DNA from: Actinobacillus sp. | GTDB lineage: Bacteria; Pseudomonadota; Gammaproteobacteria; Enterobacterales; Pasteurellaceae | Direction of reading: 5' to 3' | DNA length: 64,000 nucleotides | NCBI GenBank assembly: GCA_020026155.1 | Contig: JAHHQX010000007.1 | Coordinates: forward strand, 1 to 64,000 | Shown here: piece after piece, positions 56,386-64,000 of the stretch | How positions within the stretch are numbered: the first letter of the stretch is position 1 | Layout of the letters: each line of letters opens with the position of its first letter | Notes under the pieces: generated by a model | The model's input: only the letters and a program-made list of their open reading frames with translations | The model's database searches: none | What the model was told of the DNA's origin: nothing | Position numbers and translations under genes: made by a program

Positions 56386-57450
56386 ATGAAATTAAAAAAA
56401 CTCTTCATGGCAATCACACTTGGTTCGGGATTATTTTTCTCGACGTTGGCGCATGCTGATCGTCAAATTACCGATCAACTGGGTCGTGAAGTCACCATCC
56501 CTGATACGGTCAATCGCGTTGTTGTATTACAACATCAGACATTGAACATTATTAATCAATTAGATGGTATGCAAGACGTTGTGGGCGTACTTTCAAGCTG
56601 GGAAAAAGATCTCGGTAAAAGTTATCTACGTTTAGCCCCGAGCCTTAAAAATATGCCTATGCCTGGCGATTTAACGAATGTAAATATTGAAAGTTTAATG
56701 GCGTTAAAGCCGCAAGTGGTTTTTGTCGCGAACTATGCGCCAGAAAGCATGATTAAGCAAATCACTGCCCAAGGTATTCCAGTAATTGGAATCTCTTTAC
56801 GAGTCGAACCAAAATCACAAAATAATAAAATGAATCCAACCCTTGCAGATCCACAATATGCTTATGATGAAGGGTTAAAACAAGGGATTCGTTTAATTGC
56901 TAATGTCATTAACAAACAAGCAAATGGGGAAGCACTTATTAAGGCAACCTTTGCAAATCAAGGCCTAATTAAAGCACGCCTTGCCGATTTAAAACCAGAA
57001 CAACGTGTGCGTGTCTATCTTGCCAACCCTGATCTACACACCTACGGAAGTGGGAAATATACGGGTGTCATGATGCAACGTGCTGGCGCAGTAAATGTTG
57101 CGGCAGCAACGTTAAAAGGTTACAAAGCCGTATCTATGGAACAGGTTTTAAATTGGAATCCACAAGTTATTTTTGTACAAAATCGTTTCCCTTCTGTCTA
57201 TACCGAGATCAATGATTCTGACAGTTGGAAATGGTTAAAAGCGGTAAAAGATCATCAAGTATATTTGATGCCACAATATGCGAAAGCATGGGGATACCCA
57301 ATGCCAGAAGCAATTGCTTTAGGGGAGCTTTGGATGGCGAAAACCCTTTATCCGCAACGATTTAAGGATGTAGATTTGGCGAAAAAAGTACAGGATTACT
57401 ATCACCAATTCTATCGCACGAATTATATTGCCGCGCCAAACGTTAAATAA
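56386..57450 (+). CDS. molA: Periplasmic molybdate/tungstate-binding protein MolA
   Basis: 354-residue cluster A-II (siderophore-like) binding protein. The Sec signal is cleaved near residue 24 (AHA before DRQITD). Conserved patches RQITDQLGREVTIPD, VVLQHQTLNIINQLD, MPGDLTNVNIESLMALKP and MPQYAKAWGYPMPEA closely recall H. influenzae MolA (HI1472), which binds molybdate and tungstate although its fold is of the iron-chelate type. A different chelate substrate cannot be excluded without alignment. It overlaps molB by a TAATG junction. Confidence 0.85.
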   Translation: MKLKKLFMAITLGSGLFFSTLAHADRQITDQLGREVTIPDTVNRVVVLQHQTLNIINQLDGMQDVVGVLSSWEKDLGKSYLRLAPSLKNMPMPGDLTNVNIESLMALKPQVVFVANYAPESMIKQITAQGIPVIGISLRVEPKSQNNKMNPTLADPQYAYDEGLKQGIRLIANVINKQANGEALIKATFANQGLIKARLADLKPEQRVRVYLANPDLHTYGSGKYTGVMMQRAGAVNVAAATLKGYKAVSMEQVLNWNPQVIFVQNRFPSVYTEINDSDSWKWLKAVKDHQVYLMPQYAKAWGYPMPEAIALGELWMAKTLYPQRFKDVDLAKKVQDYYHQFYRTNYIAAPNVK

Positions 57451-58448
57451 TGCGCCACAAAAATTCGCGAAAAATTAACTTAATTTTAATGATATTGCTG
57501 TTAGTCGTGGGAATCTTTTCCCTCACGCTAGGGCAATATCCCGTTGGCTTCGCCAAAATTATTTGTTCTTTAACAAATCAAACTCATTTAACCATAGTGG
57601 ATAAGCATATTTTATTGGATATTCGCTTACCTCGAGTGTTACTCGCTATTGGTGTCGGGGGGCTCTTAGCTTTTAGTGGTGCCATTTTACAAGGAGTTTT
57701 TCATAATCCCCTAGTAGATCCCCACATCATTGGAGTAAGCTCTGGCGCTGCTTTCGGCGGAACCTTAGCCATTCTCTTAGGATTTTCAACATTTGGATTA
57801 ATGCTGAATACCTTTTTCTTTGGTCTATTAGCATTAGCACTGATTTATCTGCTCGCAAGCTTATTTGGACAAAGTGATCGCTTAATGCTGATTTTGTTGG
57901 GTATCGTCTTAAGCGGTATCTTTGCTGCGTTAGTTCACTTAGTACAATACCTTGCAGATACGGAAGAAAAACTCCCAAATATTGTTTTTTGGTTACTAGG
58001 AAGTTTCTCCACAGCAAATTGGCAAAAATTGTGGCTTGTGTGGCTTCCAATCGTTCTCTTCGGAGGGATTCTTTACAAGCTGCGTTGGCGAATCAATATT
58101 CTCTCTTTGGGTGACATCGAAGCAAAAGCATTAGGATTACATGTAACGCCTCTGCGCTACGGTGTGCTATTTTTAAGTGCGCTACTTATTGCTTCTCAAG
58201 TTGCTGTTACAGGCGCTGTTGGCTGGATAGGCTTGGTCGTACCGCATATTGGACGTTTACTGGTTGGTGCTGATCACCGGAAATTACTGGGCACGACTTT
58301 TTTGGCGGGTGCCATTATCATGTTGCTCGTAGATGATCTAGCTCGCACTTTAAGTCAATCCGAAATTCCACTCAGCATTATCACGGCACTATTTGGGGCG
58401 CCATTGTTCATTTTCTTACTTGCGAAGAATAAATCATGGCGGAAATAG
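57450..58448 (+). CDS. molB: Molybdate/tungstate ABC transporter permease MolB
   Basis: FecCD-family permease of 332 residues with about ten hydrophobic segments. Motifs: DIRLPRVLLAIGVGGLLAFSGAILQGVFHNPLVDPHIIGVSSGAAFGG and GWIGLVVPHIGRLLVGADHRKLL (residues about 52-100 and 255-278), the latter contacting the ATPase. It overlaps molA by one base and molC by 13 bases, so translation is coupled. Confidence 0.87.
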   Translation: MRHKNSRKINLILMILLLVVGIFSLTLGQYPVGFAKIICSLTNQTHLTIVDKHILLDIRLPRVLLAIGVGGLLAFSGAILQGVFHNPLVDPHIIGVSSGAAFGGTLAILLGFSTFGLMLNTFFFGLLALALIYLLASLFGQSDRLMLILLGIVLSGIFAALVHLVQYLADTEEKLPNIVFWLLGSFSTANWQKLWLVWLPIVLFGGILYKLRWRINILSLGDIEAKALGLHVTPLRYGVLFLSALLIASQVAVTGAVGWIGLVVPHIGRLLVGADHRKLLGTTFLAGAIIMLLVDDLARTLSQSEIPLSIITALFGAPLFIFLLAKNKSWRK

Positions 58449-59185
58449 TTTTACATGCCACCGACATTACCTTCGGTTATAAAACCCCGCTATGCTCACC
58501 TTTATCGCTCATATTAAAACAAGGTGAAGTCGTCGCCATTCTTGGTACAAATGGTCGTGGAAAGACAACGTTGCTTCATACTCTAGTGGGAATTTTACCT
58601 ACCCTCAGCGGGTCAATAAGATGTGTAAAAAATATTGGTTATGTGCCACAGCACAATACAATGAGTTTTGATTATTTAGTATTAGATGTCGTGTTAATGG
58701 GATTAAGCCAACGTGTAGGACTTTTTTATGAGCCGACTCATGAAGATGAAACGCGGGCTTTAGCACTATTGGTGGAATTAGGAATCGCTCACCTTGCACA
58801 TAGTGTGTTTAACCATTTATCAGGTGGACAACAACAATTAATTTTATTAGCACGTGCATTAATGTCTGAAGCCGACTTCATCGTTTTAGATGAGCCTACT
58901 TCAGCACTGGATTTAGCTAATCAACAAATCGTTTTAAATTTTATTGCGAAATTAGCGAAAGAACAGAAAAAAACAGTACTTTTTACAACACACGATCCTT
59001 ATCATGCACAATTAGTTGCGGATCGTTGTTTATTATTGCTTCCTGAACAACAGTGGTTGTATGCGCCAGTTTATGAGGCGTTGCAAGAAAATCGGTTAGA
59101 GTGCCTTTACGGACTTCCACTCCGCTGTAAAACCTTGGAAGACGATAGAAAGGTCATTTTCCCCCTTTTCTCTGTGCAAAGATAA
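58436..59185 (+). CDS. molC: Molybdate/tungstate ABC transporter ATPase MolC
   Basis: 249-residue ATPase. Walker A is GTNGRGKTTLL (the usual S/C after G is R), the signature motif is LSGGQQQLILLARAL, Walker B is FIVLDEPTSALD, and the switch histidine is in TTHDP. It is the last gene of molABC and is followed by a terminator. Confidence 0.87.
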   Translation: MAEIVLHATDITFGYKTPLCSPLSLILKQGEVVAILGTNGRGKTTLLHTLVGILPTLSGSIRCVKNIGYVPQHNTMSFDYLVLDVVLMGLSQRVGLFYEPTHEDETRALALLVELGIAHLAHSVFNHLSGGQQQLILLARALMSEADFIVLDEPTSALDLANQQIVLNFIAKLAKEQKKTVLFTTHDPYHAQLVADRCLLLLPEQQWLYAPVYEALQENRLECLYGLPLRCKTLEDDRKVIFPLFSVQR

Positions 59186-59206
59186 TGCGAGTCAGTACGG
59201 AGAAGT

Positions 59207-59238
59207 TGGCGACAATCCCATTGTCGCCATTTTTTTTA
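59207..59238 (+). terminator. molABC terminator
   Basis: TGGCGACAAT and ATTGTCGCCA pair perfectly around three bases, followed by eight Ts. Confidence 0.95.
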
Positions 59239-59307
59239 TCTAAAAAATAGCTTTTTATGAGCGCTTACTTCAAAATATCTTCATGATCCCCTGATAAAGG
59301 TTTTACT

Positions 59308-59871
59308 ATGACTTCACTTTTTTCACCGCATAAACAAGAAGAATATTGCCCTAAATGCGGTAAAGTTTTACAAATGAAACAAAGTAAACGTGGTTTATTT
59401 CTAGGTTGCACGGGTTATCCTGAATGCGATTATTTAAAACCTTTACGTGCACCACAATTCCAAATTATCCACGATTTACCTGAACCATGTCCTAAGTGTG
59501 GTGCAAATTTACAGCTTAAACAAGGTACTTACGGCATGTTTATTGGCTGCAGTGCTTATCCAGACTGTGATTATGTGTTGCATCATCAAGTGCAAGAAAC
59601 ACCGACAGAAAAATATCCTTGCCCACTTTGTAAAAAAGGGCAGTTAGTTTTACGTCGGAGTCGCTTCGGAAAAAGTTTTTATGGGTGCGACCAGTTTCCT
59701 AAATGCAAAATGATTATTAATGAAAAACCGCTTTTTCAAAGCTGTCCACATTGCCACGGTAAATTAGCTTTATTAAAAAAAACGACAGAACACTCTCAAA
59801 CTTTTCAATGTATCAATCCACATTGTGAAAAAATGTTTGATCTCCCTGTTGAATCAGAAAAACAAGAATAA
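59308..59871 (+). CDS. yrdD: Topoisomerase-type zinc-finger protein (YrdD)
   Basis: 187 residues made of three to four repeated C4 zinc ribbons of the kind found at the end of DNA topoisomerase I. Each has CPKCG..L..., then FLGCTGYPECDY, GCSAYPDCDY or GCDQFPKCKM. It has no topoisomerase catalytic domain. It starts the yrdD-tsaC-aroE unit, which is conserved in E. coli. Its role is not established; nucleic acid binding is likely. Confidence 0.92.
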   Translation: MTSLFSPHKQEEYCPKCGKVLQMKQSKRGLFLGCTGYPECDYLKPLRAPQFQIIHDLPEPCPKCGANLQLKQGTYGMFIGCSAYPDCDYVLHHQVQETPTEKYPCPLCKKGQLVLRRSRFGKSFYGCDQFPKCKMIINEKPLFQSCPHCHGKLALLKKTTEHSQTFQCINPHCEKMFDLPVESEKQE

Positions 59872-59875
59872 CTTT

Positions 59876-60427
59876 ATGAATATACAACAAATTATTAAGG
59901 CTTTATTAAATGATGAAGTCATCGCTTATCCAACAGAAGCAGTTTTTGGATTAGGCTGCAATCCCTATAGTGAAACGGCTATCCAACGCTTACTGGCCTT
60001 AAAAAATCGCCCAATTGAAAAAGGGCTTATTTTGATAGCACCAGCACTTCATTATTTTAAAGACTTTATTGATCTGGAAGCATTAAGCCCAGAACAGCAT
60101 CAACGCCTCGAGCAGTTTTATACTCCCGCAACCACGTGGATTGTTCCCGTCAAAACAAGCGTTTCTCGTCTAGTCCGTGGGAAATTTGATACGATTGCAA
60201 TTCGCTTATGTGCTCATCCAGATGTAACTGCACTATGTGAAGGAGGGAAAATACCACTGGTTTCAACCAGTGCAAACCTTAGCGGAGAAGAGCCTGCAAG
60301 AACCTATGATGAAGTTTACCAACAATTTGGAGAGAATTTTCCTGTGCTTGAAGGACAGGTTGGTGGGGCAAAGAATCCTTCACAAATTAAAGATTTATTT
60401 ACAAATCAAATCGTTCGCCAAGGGTAA
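59876..60427 (+). CDS. tsaC: Threonylcarbamoyl-AMP synthase
   Basis: Makes threonylcarbamoyl-AMP from threonine, bicarbonate and ATP for tRNA t6A, the substrate of TsaD (encoded at 9763). The start MNIQQIIKAL (ATG 59876) gives 183 residues (E. coli 190); an upstream frame overlaps yrdD and is rejected. Motifs: VIAYPTEAVFGLGC, the KNRP loop, and PLVSTSANLSGE. It is four bases after yrdD and three before aroE. Confidence 0.96.
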   Translation: MNIQQIIKALLNDEVIAYPTEAVFGLGCNPYSETAIQRLLALKNRPIEKGLILIAPALHYFKDFIDLEALSPEQHQRLEQFYTPATTWIVPVKTSVSRLVRGKFDTIAIRLCAHPDVTALCEGGKIPLVSTSANLSGEEPARTYDEVYQQFGENFPVLEGQVGGAKNPSQIKDLFTNQIVRQG

Positions 60428-60430
60428 ACT

Positions 60431-61252
60431 ATGCAAGCAATCTGTGATCAATATGCCGTCTGGGGAAATCCTATTGAACATAGCCTTTCGCCACAAATTC
60501 AAATGGCTTTTGCGAAAGTAACGGGGCAAAACATTCTTTACACTAAAAGGCTAGGAAGTTTAGAACATTTTGAACAAGAGTTATTCGCCTTTTTCCAAGA
60601 AGGGGCAAAGGGATGTAACATTACGGCCCCTTTTAAACAACGTGCTTTTGCTCTAGCTGATCTACATAGCGAACGTTGTTTACGTGCTAAAAGTTGTAAT
60701 ACTCTTAAAAAACTTGCCAACGGTCAGCTTTATGCAGATAACACCGATGGTATTGGTTTAGTCAATGATTTAAGCCGTTTAAATTGGTTACGCCCTCATC
60801 AAAAGATACTTATTCTTGGGGCAGGTGGTGCGACACAAGGGGTACTTTATCCTCTTTTACAAGCCGAACAACAGATTTTTATCGCTAATCGTAATATGGA
60901 TAAAGCCCAGAACCTCGTTAATGATTTTCAAGATCTTGGTTCGCTGAAAGCCATCACTTTTAATGATATTCCGACATATCATTTCGATCTCTGCATTAAC
61001 GCCACATCGCTTGGGTTAAACGGCGAAGACTTTACTTTGTTAGGCGAATGGGTGCGTGAGATCCCTCACTTTTATGACATGCAATACAAATTACATGAAG
61101 ATACGCCTTTCATCAAAAAATTAAAATCTTACCAAATCACAAATTATGCTGATGGTCTAGGAATGCTACTTGCACAAGGAGCGGAGAGTTTTGGCCTATG
61201 GCGCAACGTAACTGTTGATTACACAACGATTTTAAAAGAATTACAAAAATAA
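60431..61252 (+). CDS. aroE: Shikimate dehydrogenase (NADP+)
   Basis: Fourth step of the shikimate pathway: 3-dehydroshikimate to shikimate. It has 273 residues (E. coli 272). Motifs: VWGNPIEHSLSPQIQMAF at the start, NITAPFK (catalytic Lys), DNTDGIGLV (catalytic Asp), and the NADP loop LGAGGATQGVLYPL with NRNMDKA. It ends yrdD-tsaC-aroE. A CACGCCCC motif pair begins eight bases after its stop. Confidence 0.97.
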   Translation: MQAICDQYAVWGNPIEHSLSPQIQMAFAKVTGQNILYTKRLGSLEHFEQELFAFFQEGAKGCNITAPFKQRAFALADLHSERCLRAKSCNTLKKLANGQLYADNTDGIGLVNDLSRLNWLRPHQKILILGAGGATQGVLYPLLQAEQQIFIANRNMDKAQNLVNDFQDLGSLKAITFNDIPTYHFDLCINATSLGLNGEDFTLLGEWVREIPHFYDMQYKLHEDTPFIKKLKSYQITNYADGLGMLLAQGAESFGLWRNVTVDYTTILKELQK

Positions 61253-61260
61253 ATAGAAAG

Positions 61261-61304
61261 ACGCCCCGATTTTCGTAAAAATTTTTTCGGAAAATCGGGG
61301 CGTG
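61261..61304. terminator. CACGCCCC-type motif pair between aroE and trkH
   Basis: ACGCCCCGATTTTCG (61261-61275) with its A/T tail and GAAAATCGGGGCGT (61290-61303) are inverted copies that form a strong hairpin between convergent genes. T-rich sequence follows on both sides, so it can serve both. It is the most symmetrical copy of the dispersed motif. Confidence 0.85.
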
Positions 61305-61318
61305 TTTATTATTTTTAA

Positions 61319-62785
61319 TTATTTTTTCCAGAAGGCTGGCATAAAGACAACGAGTAATGAGAAGAACTCTAAACGTCCTGCCACCATCGCAAAAGAGAAA
61401 ACTAATTTCGATGCGTCTGGCACCGAGCTAAAGTTTTCACTAGTTGATCCAAGACCAGGTCCAGTATTAGTAATGGTAGAAATTACCGCACCGATTGCAT
61501 CAAAGCCTCCCATACCACAAGCAATTGCACCAAAGACACAAAGCCAAAATACGAGAATATACACAATCAAAAATGCCCAAATATTTTCTAACGCACGGCG
61601 AGGAACTACATTATCCCCAAGTTTTACGGGGTGAATGATGTTCGGGTGAATCAGCATTAACAATTCACGTTTTCCTTGTAGCCAAAGCACTAAGGCACGA
61701 ATCATTTTTAAACCACCTGATGTTGATCCTGCACATCCCCCTAATAAACAAGCAAAAACAAGTAGCATAGAAAGGAATGGAGGAAGATCATCAATATTAT
61801 AAACCGTGTAACCACAGTTCATTGACATAGTAGTAACCTGTGCGGAGCCTTTTACAAAGGCTTGGCTTAGCGAAATATTATTAAAGTGAATATAAAGTCC
61901 TAAAGAGAAAATAATAATAAACGCCGCTTGTAGAAAAACGAAAAATCTAAACTCAGGATCTTTCCAATAGGTCGTCAAAGTCGCTTTATGCGGGAAATGG
62001 CTTAATGCAATGATATGGAGGTTAAAGTTACATCCCCCTACCAACATAAAAATTGCCGAAATAACATAAATTGCCGAGCTATTAAAATACGGTAAACTTG
62101 CATTATGCGTTGAGAATCCGCCATTTGATAAGGTAGCAAAGCTATGCGAAATTGCATCAAACCAGTTCATTCCTGCAAACCAATAAGAAATGGCACACAA
62201 AGCGGTGAAGAAGAAATAACAAAGCCATAATAATTTTGCGACTTCAGAAATACGTGGTCGTAATTTATCATTCTTCATTTCCACGCCTGAGGATTCCGCA
62301 TGATAAATTTGGTTTCCCCCCACACCGAGGAGTGGTAATACTGCAACCATCAGTACAATTACCCCCATGCCCCCAAACCAGTTCGTTAACTGACGATAAA
62401 AGAGAATAGCATGTGGTAGGCTATCCAAATTCGTTAAAACCGTTGCGCCGGTTGTAGTAAATCCAGAAAAAGACTCAAAAATAGCGGAATTTACGCTGAT
62501 ATGAAGATGATCGGAAAGTAAAAAAGGAATCGCACCTAGCAATCCTAATACTACCCAGAATGCCACAACGATAAGGAATCCATCTCTCGCACGGAGTTGT
62601 TCTTTATGATTATGGCAAAGCCACCAAAGTGTAACACCCAATGCTAAGAAAATCGCGAAGGACTCCATAAAGGTTTTACCGCCCCCGTCTCCATAAATTA
62701 ATGCGACCGATGCAGGTATGAGCATGACGCCCGAAAACCCCATAATGAGAATACCTACGATCCTTAATACTGATAAAATTTGCAC
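61319..62785 (-). CDS. trkH: Potassium uptake protein, integral membrane subunit
   Basis: 488-residue Trk/Ktr channel-like subunit (E. coli TrkH 483). Four pore-loop repeats carry selectivity glycines in FSGFTTTGATVL, LSNGGFSTHNAS, GSAQVTTMSMNCGYT and ISTITNTGPGLGS. It works with the cytoplasmic TrkA. It is the second gene of a yigZ-trkH pair, as in E. coli. Confidence 0.96.
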   Translation of the reverse strand: MQILSVLRIVGILIMGFSGVMLIPASVALIYGDGGGKTFMESFAIFLALGVTLWWLCHNHKEQLRARDGFLIVVAFWVVLGLLGAIPFLLSDHLHISVNSAIFESFSGFTTTGATVLTNLDSLPHAILFYRQLTNWFGGMGVIVLMVAVLPLLGVGGNQIYHAESSGVEMKNDKLRPRISEVAKLLWLCYFFFTALCAISYWFAGMNWFDAISHSFATLSNGGFSTHNASLPYFNSSAIYVISAIFMLVGGCNFNLHIIALSHFPHKATLTTYWKDPEFRFFVFLQAAFIIIFSLGLYIHFNNISLSQAFVKGSAQVTTMSMNCGYTVYNIDDLPPFLSMLLVFACLLGGCAGSTSGGLKMIRALVLWLQGKRELLMLIHPNIIHPVKLGDNVVPRRALENIWAFLIVYILVFWLCVFGAIACGMGGFDAIGAVISTITNTGPGLGSTSENFSSVPDASKLVFSFAMVAGRLEFFSLLVVFMPAFWKK

Positions 62786-62793
62786 GTTATCCC

Positions 62794-63402
62794 CTATTCC
62801 TTACTTTCAAGACACAGTTGCCCACTTGAATTGTCACTTAATGCTTGCTGAAATGTAGCCACTTTATCAGCGCTAATCGCTAATACAAATCTTACCTCAG
62901 CTTGGAAATCTTGTGTCTCAATAAGCACATCATATTGTTTACATAAGTTTTGTACTAAATTAATTTGTGCATAATCACAAACTAATTGATATGGTTTGCG
63001 TTCAACCTTCAATACGGTTTCAACTTGCTTAAGCGCTTGTTGCACCCCATTACTATACGCCCGAACCAGTCCCCCTGTCCCTAATAATACGCCACCAAAA
63101 TAGCGTACAACAACCGCCGTGATTTCTCCTATATTACTACCTTGTAAACAAGCCAACATAGGTTTACCTGCAGTTCCAGCGGGCTCACCATCATCAGAAA
63201 ATCCTAGACCTTGCGAATAAGTAGGCGCTTCCGCTACGGTTGCCCAGCAATGATGGCATGCTTGTGGATGTTGCATCCTAACCCACAACCAGAATTGTTT
63301 TGCCTCTTCCATACCCGTTGTACGGTGGATATAGGTGATAAATCGGCTTTTCTTTATTTCTTCTTCAAAAACAACTAAATTTTTTGGAACAAAATACTGC
63401 AT
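62794..63402 (-). CDS. yigZ: IMPACT/YigZ family protein
   Basis: 202 residues (E. coli YigZ 204). The N-terminal IMPACT domain has KKSRFITYIHR, CHHCWATV, GFSDDGEPAGTAGKPML and VVRYFGGVLLGTGGLVRAYSN, a very conserved set. The C-terminal DUF1949 domain is ferredoxin-like. The function is not settled; the family relates to translation control. The stop is eight bases before the trkH start. Confidence 0.95.
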   Translation of the reverse strand: MQYFVPKNLVVFEEEIKKSRFITYIHRTTGMEEAKQFWLWVRMQHPQACHHCWATVAEAPTYSQGLGFSDDGEPAGTAGKPMLACLQGSNIGEITAVVVRYFGGVLLGTGGLVRAYSNGVQQALKQVETVLKVERKPYQLVCDYAQINLVQNLCKQYDVLIETQDFQAEVRFVLAISADKVATFQQALSDNSSGQLCLESKE

Positions 63403-63475
63403 TACTTTTCTAAATCTTTGACCATCTTTTTAATGAGCGATATTATACGCAAAAATTATTAAAAGAGAGAATACG

Positions 63476-63712
63476 ATGGAAATTACTGTCAATAAAGAAC
63501 TCAATGCCCTCGGTTTACGCTGCCCAGAACCTGTTATGATGGTGAGAAAAACAATCCGCCACATGCAAGCTGGAGAGATTTTACTTATTATTGCTGACGA
63601 TCCTGCGACGACACGCGATATTCCAAGTTTCTGTCAATTCATGGATCATCAATTAATTAAAAGTCAAACACAAGAAATTCCTTTTCAATACTGGGTCAAA
63701 AAAGGAAGTTGA
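63476..63712 (+). CDS. tusA: Sulfur-carrier protein TusA
   Basis: 78-residue carrier that takes persulfide from IscS and relays it towards tRNA 2-thiolation. The active cysteine is Cys16 in [15 protein letters not shown] (CPxP motif). The ATG follows AAGAGAG. It is divergent from yigZ. IscS, its donor, lies at 44673-45887. Confidence 0.95.
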   Translation: MEITVNKELNALGLRCPEPVMMVRKTIRHMQAGEILLIIADDPATTRDIPSFCQFMDHQLIKSQTQEIPFQYWVKKGS

Positions 63713-63853
63713 TTGATAAAACGTTTATATCCTAGTGAACAAATTTTGCTAGGATTTTATTTTTCTTACTAAAATAATGTAGTTAATTCTTTCTATTCCC
63801 CTACTTTATCTTTAGAATGCGCACCTCATTTATAAATATTCAAAGGACTTATA

Positions 63854-64000
63854 ATGTCACCTCAGAAAAAAATAGGCGTACTCGGTCTGACGACAATGGT
63901 GTTCGGTTCCATGATTGGAAGCGGTATTTTTAATATTCCACAAAATATCGCCGTCAAATCCGCTCTTGGTCCAGTTATTATTGCGTGGATTATCACTGGG
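63854..64000 (+). CDS. APC-family amino acid antiporter, 5' part only
   Basis: First 49 codons of a gene that runs off the window. The N-terminus (GLTTMVFGSMIGSGIFNIPQN) is the first transmembrane helix of basic amino acid/polyamine antiporters (APC superfamily) of the ArcD/YdgI type. The ATG at 63854 follows AAAGGA. The exact substrate cannot be told from this fragment. Confidence 0.8.
   Translation, partial: MSPQKKIGVLGLTTMVFGSMIGSGIFNIPQNIAVKSALGPVIIAWIITG

Overview
The window looks like an ordinary chromosomal segment of a member of the Pasteurellaceae (Haemophilus/Pasteurella relatives). It is AT-rich, densely coding, and carries Haemophilus-type linkage groups: rpsU-dnaG-rpoD, pilABCD-coaE, trmJ-iscRSUA-hscBA-fdx, rpoE-rseABC, molABC, and a bifunctional gshAB. 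I see no tRNA, rRNA, CRISPR array, prophage or insertion sequence, and no gene-free stretch longer than about 300 bases. The species cannot be fixed from the sequence alone.

Layout. 1-11 kb: ogt, a DUF805 gene, a dcuC-pepE pair, rimO, a DUF1523 gene, the mltG-tmk-holB-tatD cluster, tdk and tsaD. 11-20 kb: the macromolecular-synthesis operon rpsU-dnaG-rpoD, then ampD, and divergently the type IV pilus/competence operon pilABCD with coaE; a CRP-S-like site lies between ampD and pilA. 20-29 kb: a glycerol/glycerophosphodiester block (glpD, glpT, glpQ, glpK, a hemerythrin, a cytosolic GDPD and an alcohol dehydrogenase) that separates coaE from yacG. 29-35.7 kb: fadL, a second TatD family gene, a DyP peroxidase, the PTS-dependent dihydroxyacetone kinase dhaKLM, and a RIC/YtfE-like di-iron protein. 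35.8-47 kb: recA-recX with an SOS box, waaF, and the complete isc operon, which appears to continue into gshAB. 47-52 kb: deoC, two small genes that look like non-catalytic PTS EIIB-fold proteins, sdhE, and the sigma-E operon rpoE-rseABC with a sigma-E promoter. 52-64 kb: mobB, an MdtD-like exporter, srmB/trmN, molABC, yrdD-tsaC-aroE, trkH-yigZ, tusA, and the first 49 codons of an APC-family antiporter.

Functional links. Glycerol-3-phosphate is released from glycerophosphodiesters (GlpQ, UgpQ-like), imported (GlpT) or made from glycerol (GlpK), and oxidised to dihydroxyacetone phosphate (GlpD); DhaKLM feeds dihydroxyacetone into the same pool. The isc operon plus gshAB links Fe-S assembly to glutathione synthesis. 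MolABC and MobB both serve molybdenum metabolism.

Most interesting signal. The two uptake signal sequences (USS) described for this family are almost absent here: three copies of the Hin 9-mer and one of the Apl 9-mer. A different motif, CACGCCCC-RATTTTCG followed by A/T tracts, occurs at about 12 places. It often abuts stop codons, forms inverted pairs that act as terminator-like hairpins, and is also embedded in frame in conserved genes (dnaG, trmN, a tatD homologue). That is how USS behave, and it makes this motif a candidate new uptake-signal dialect in a genome whose pilABCD competence operon is intact. The second lead is the pair of tandem PTS EIIB-like proteins at 48.1-48.9 kb, both with alanine where the phosphocysteine should be.
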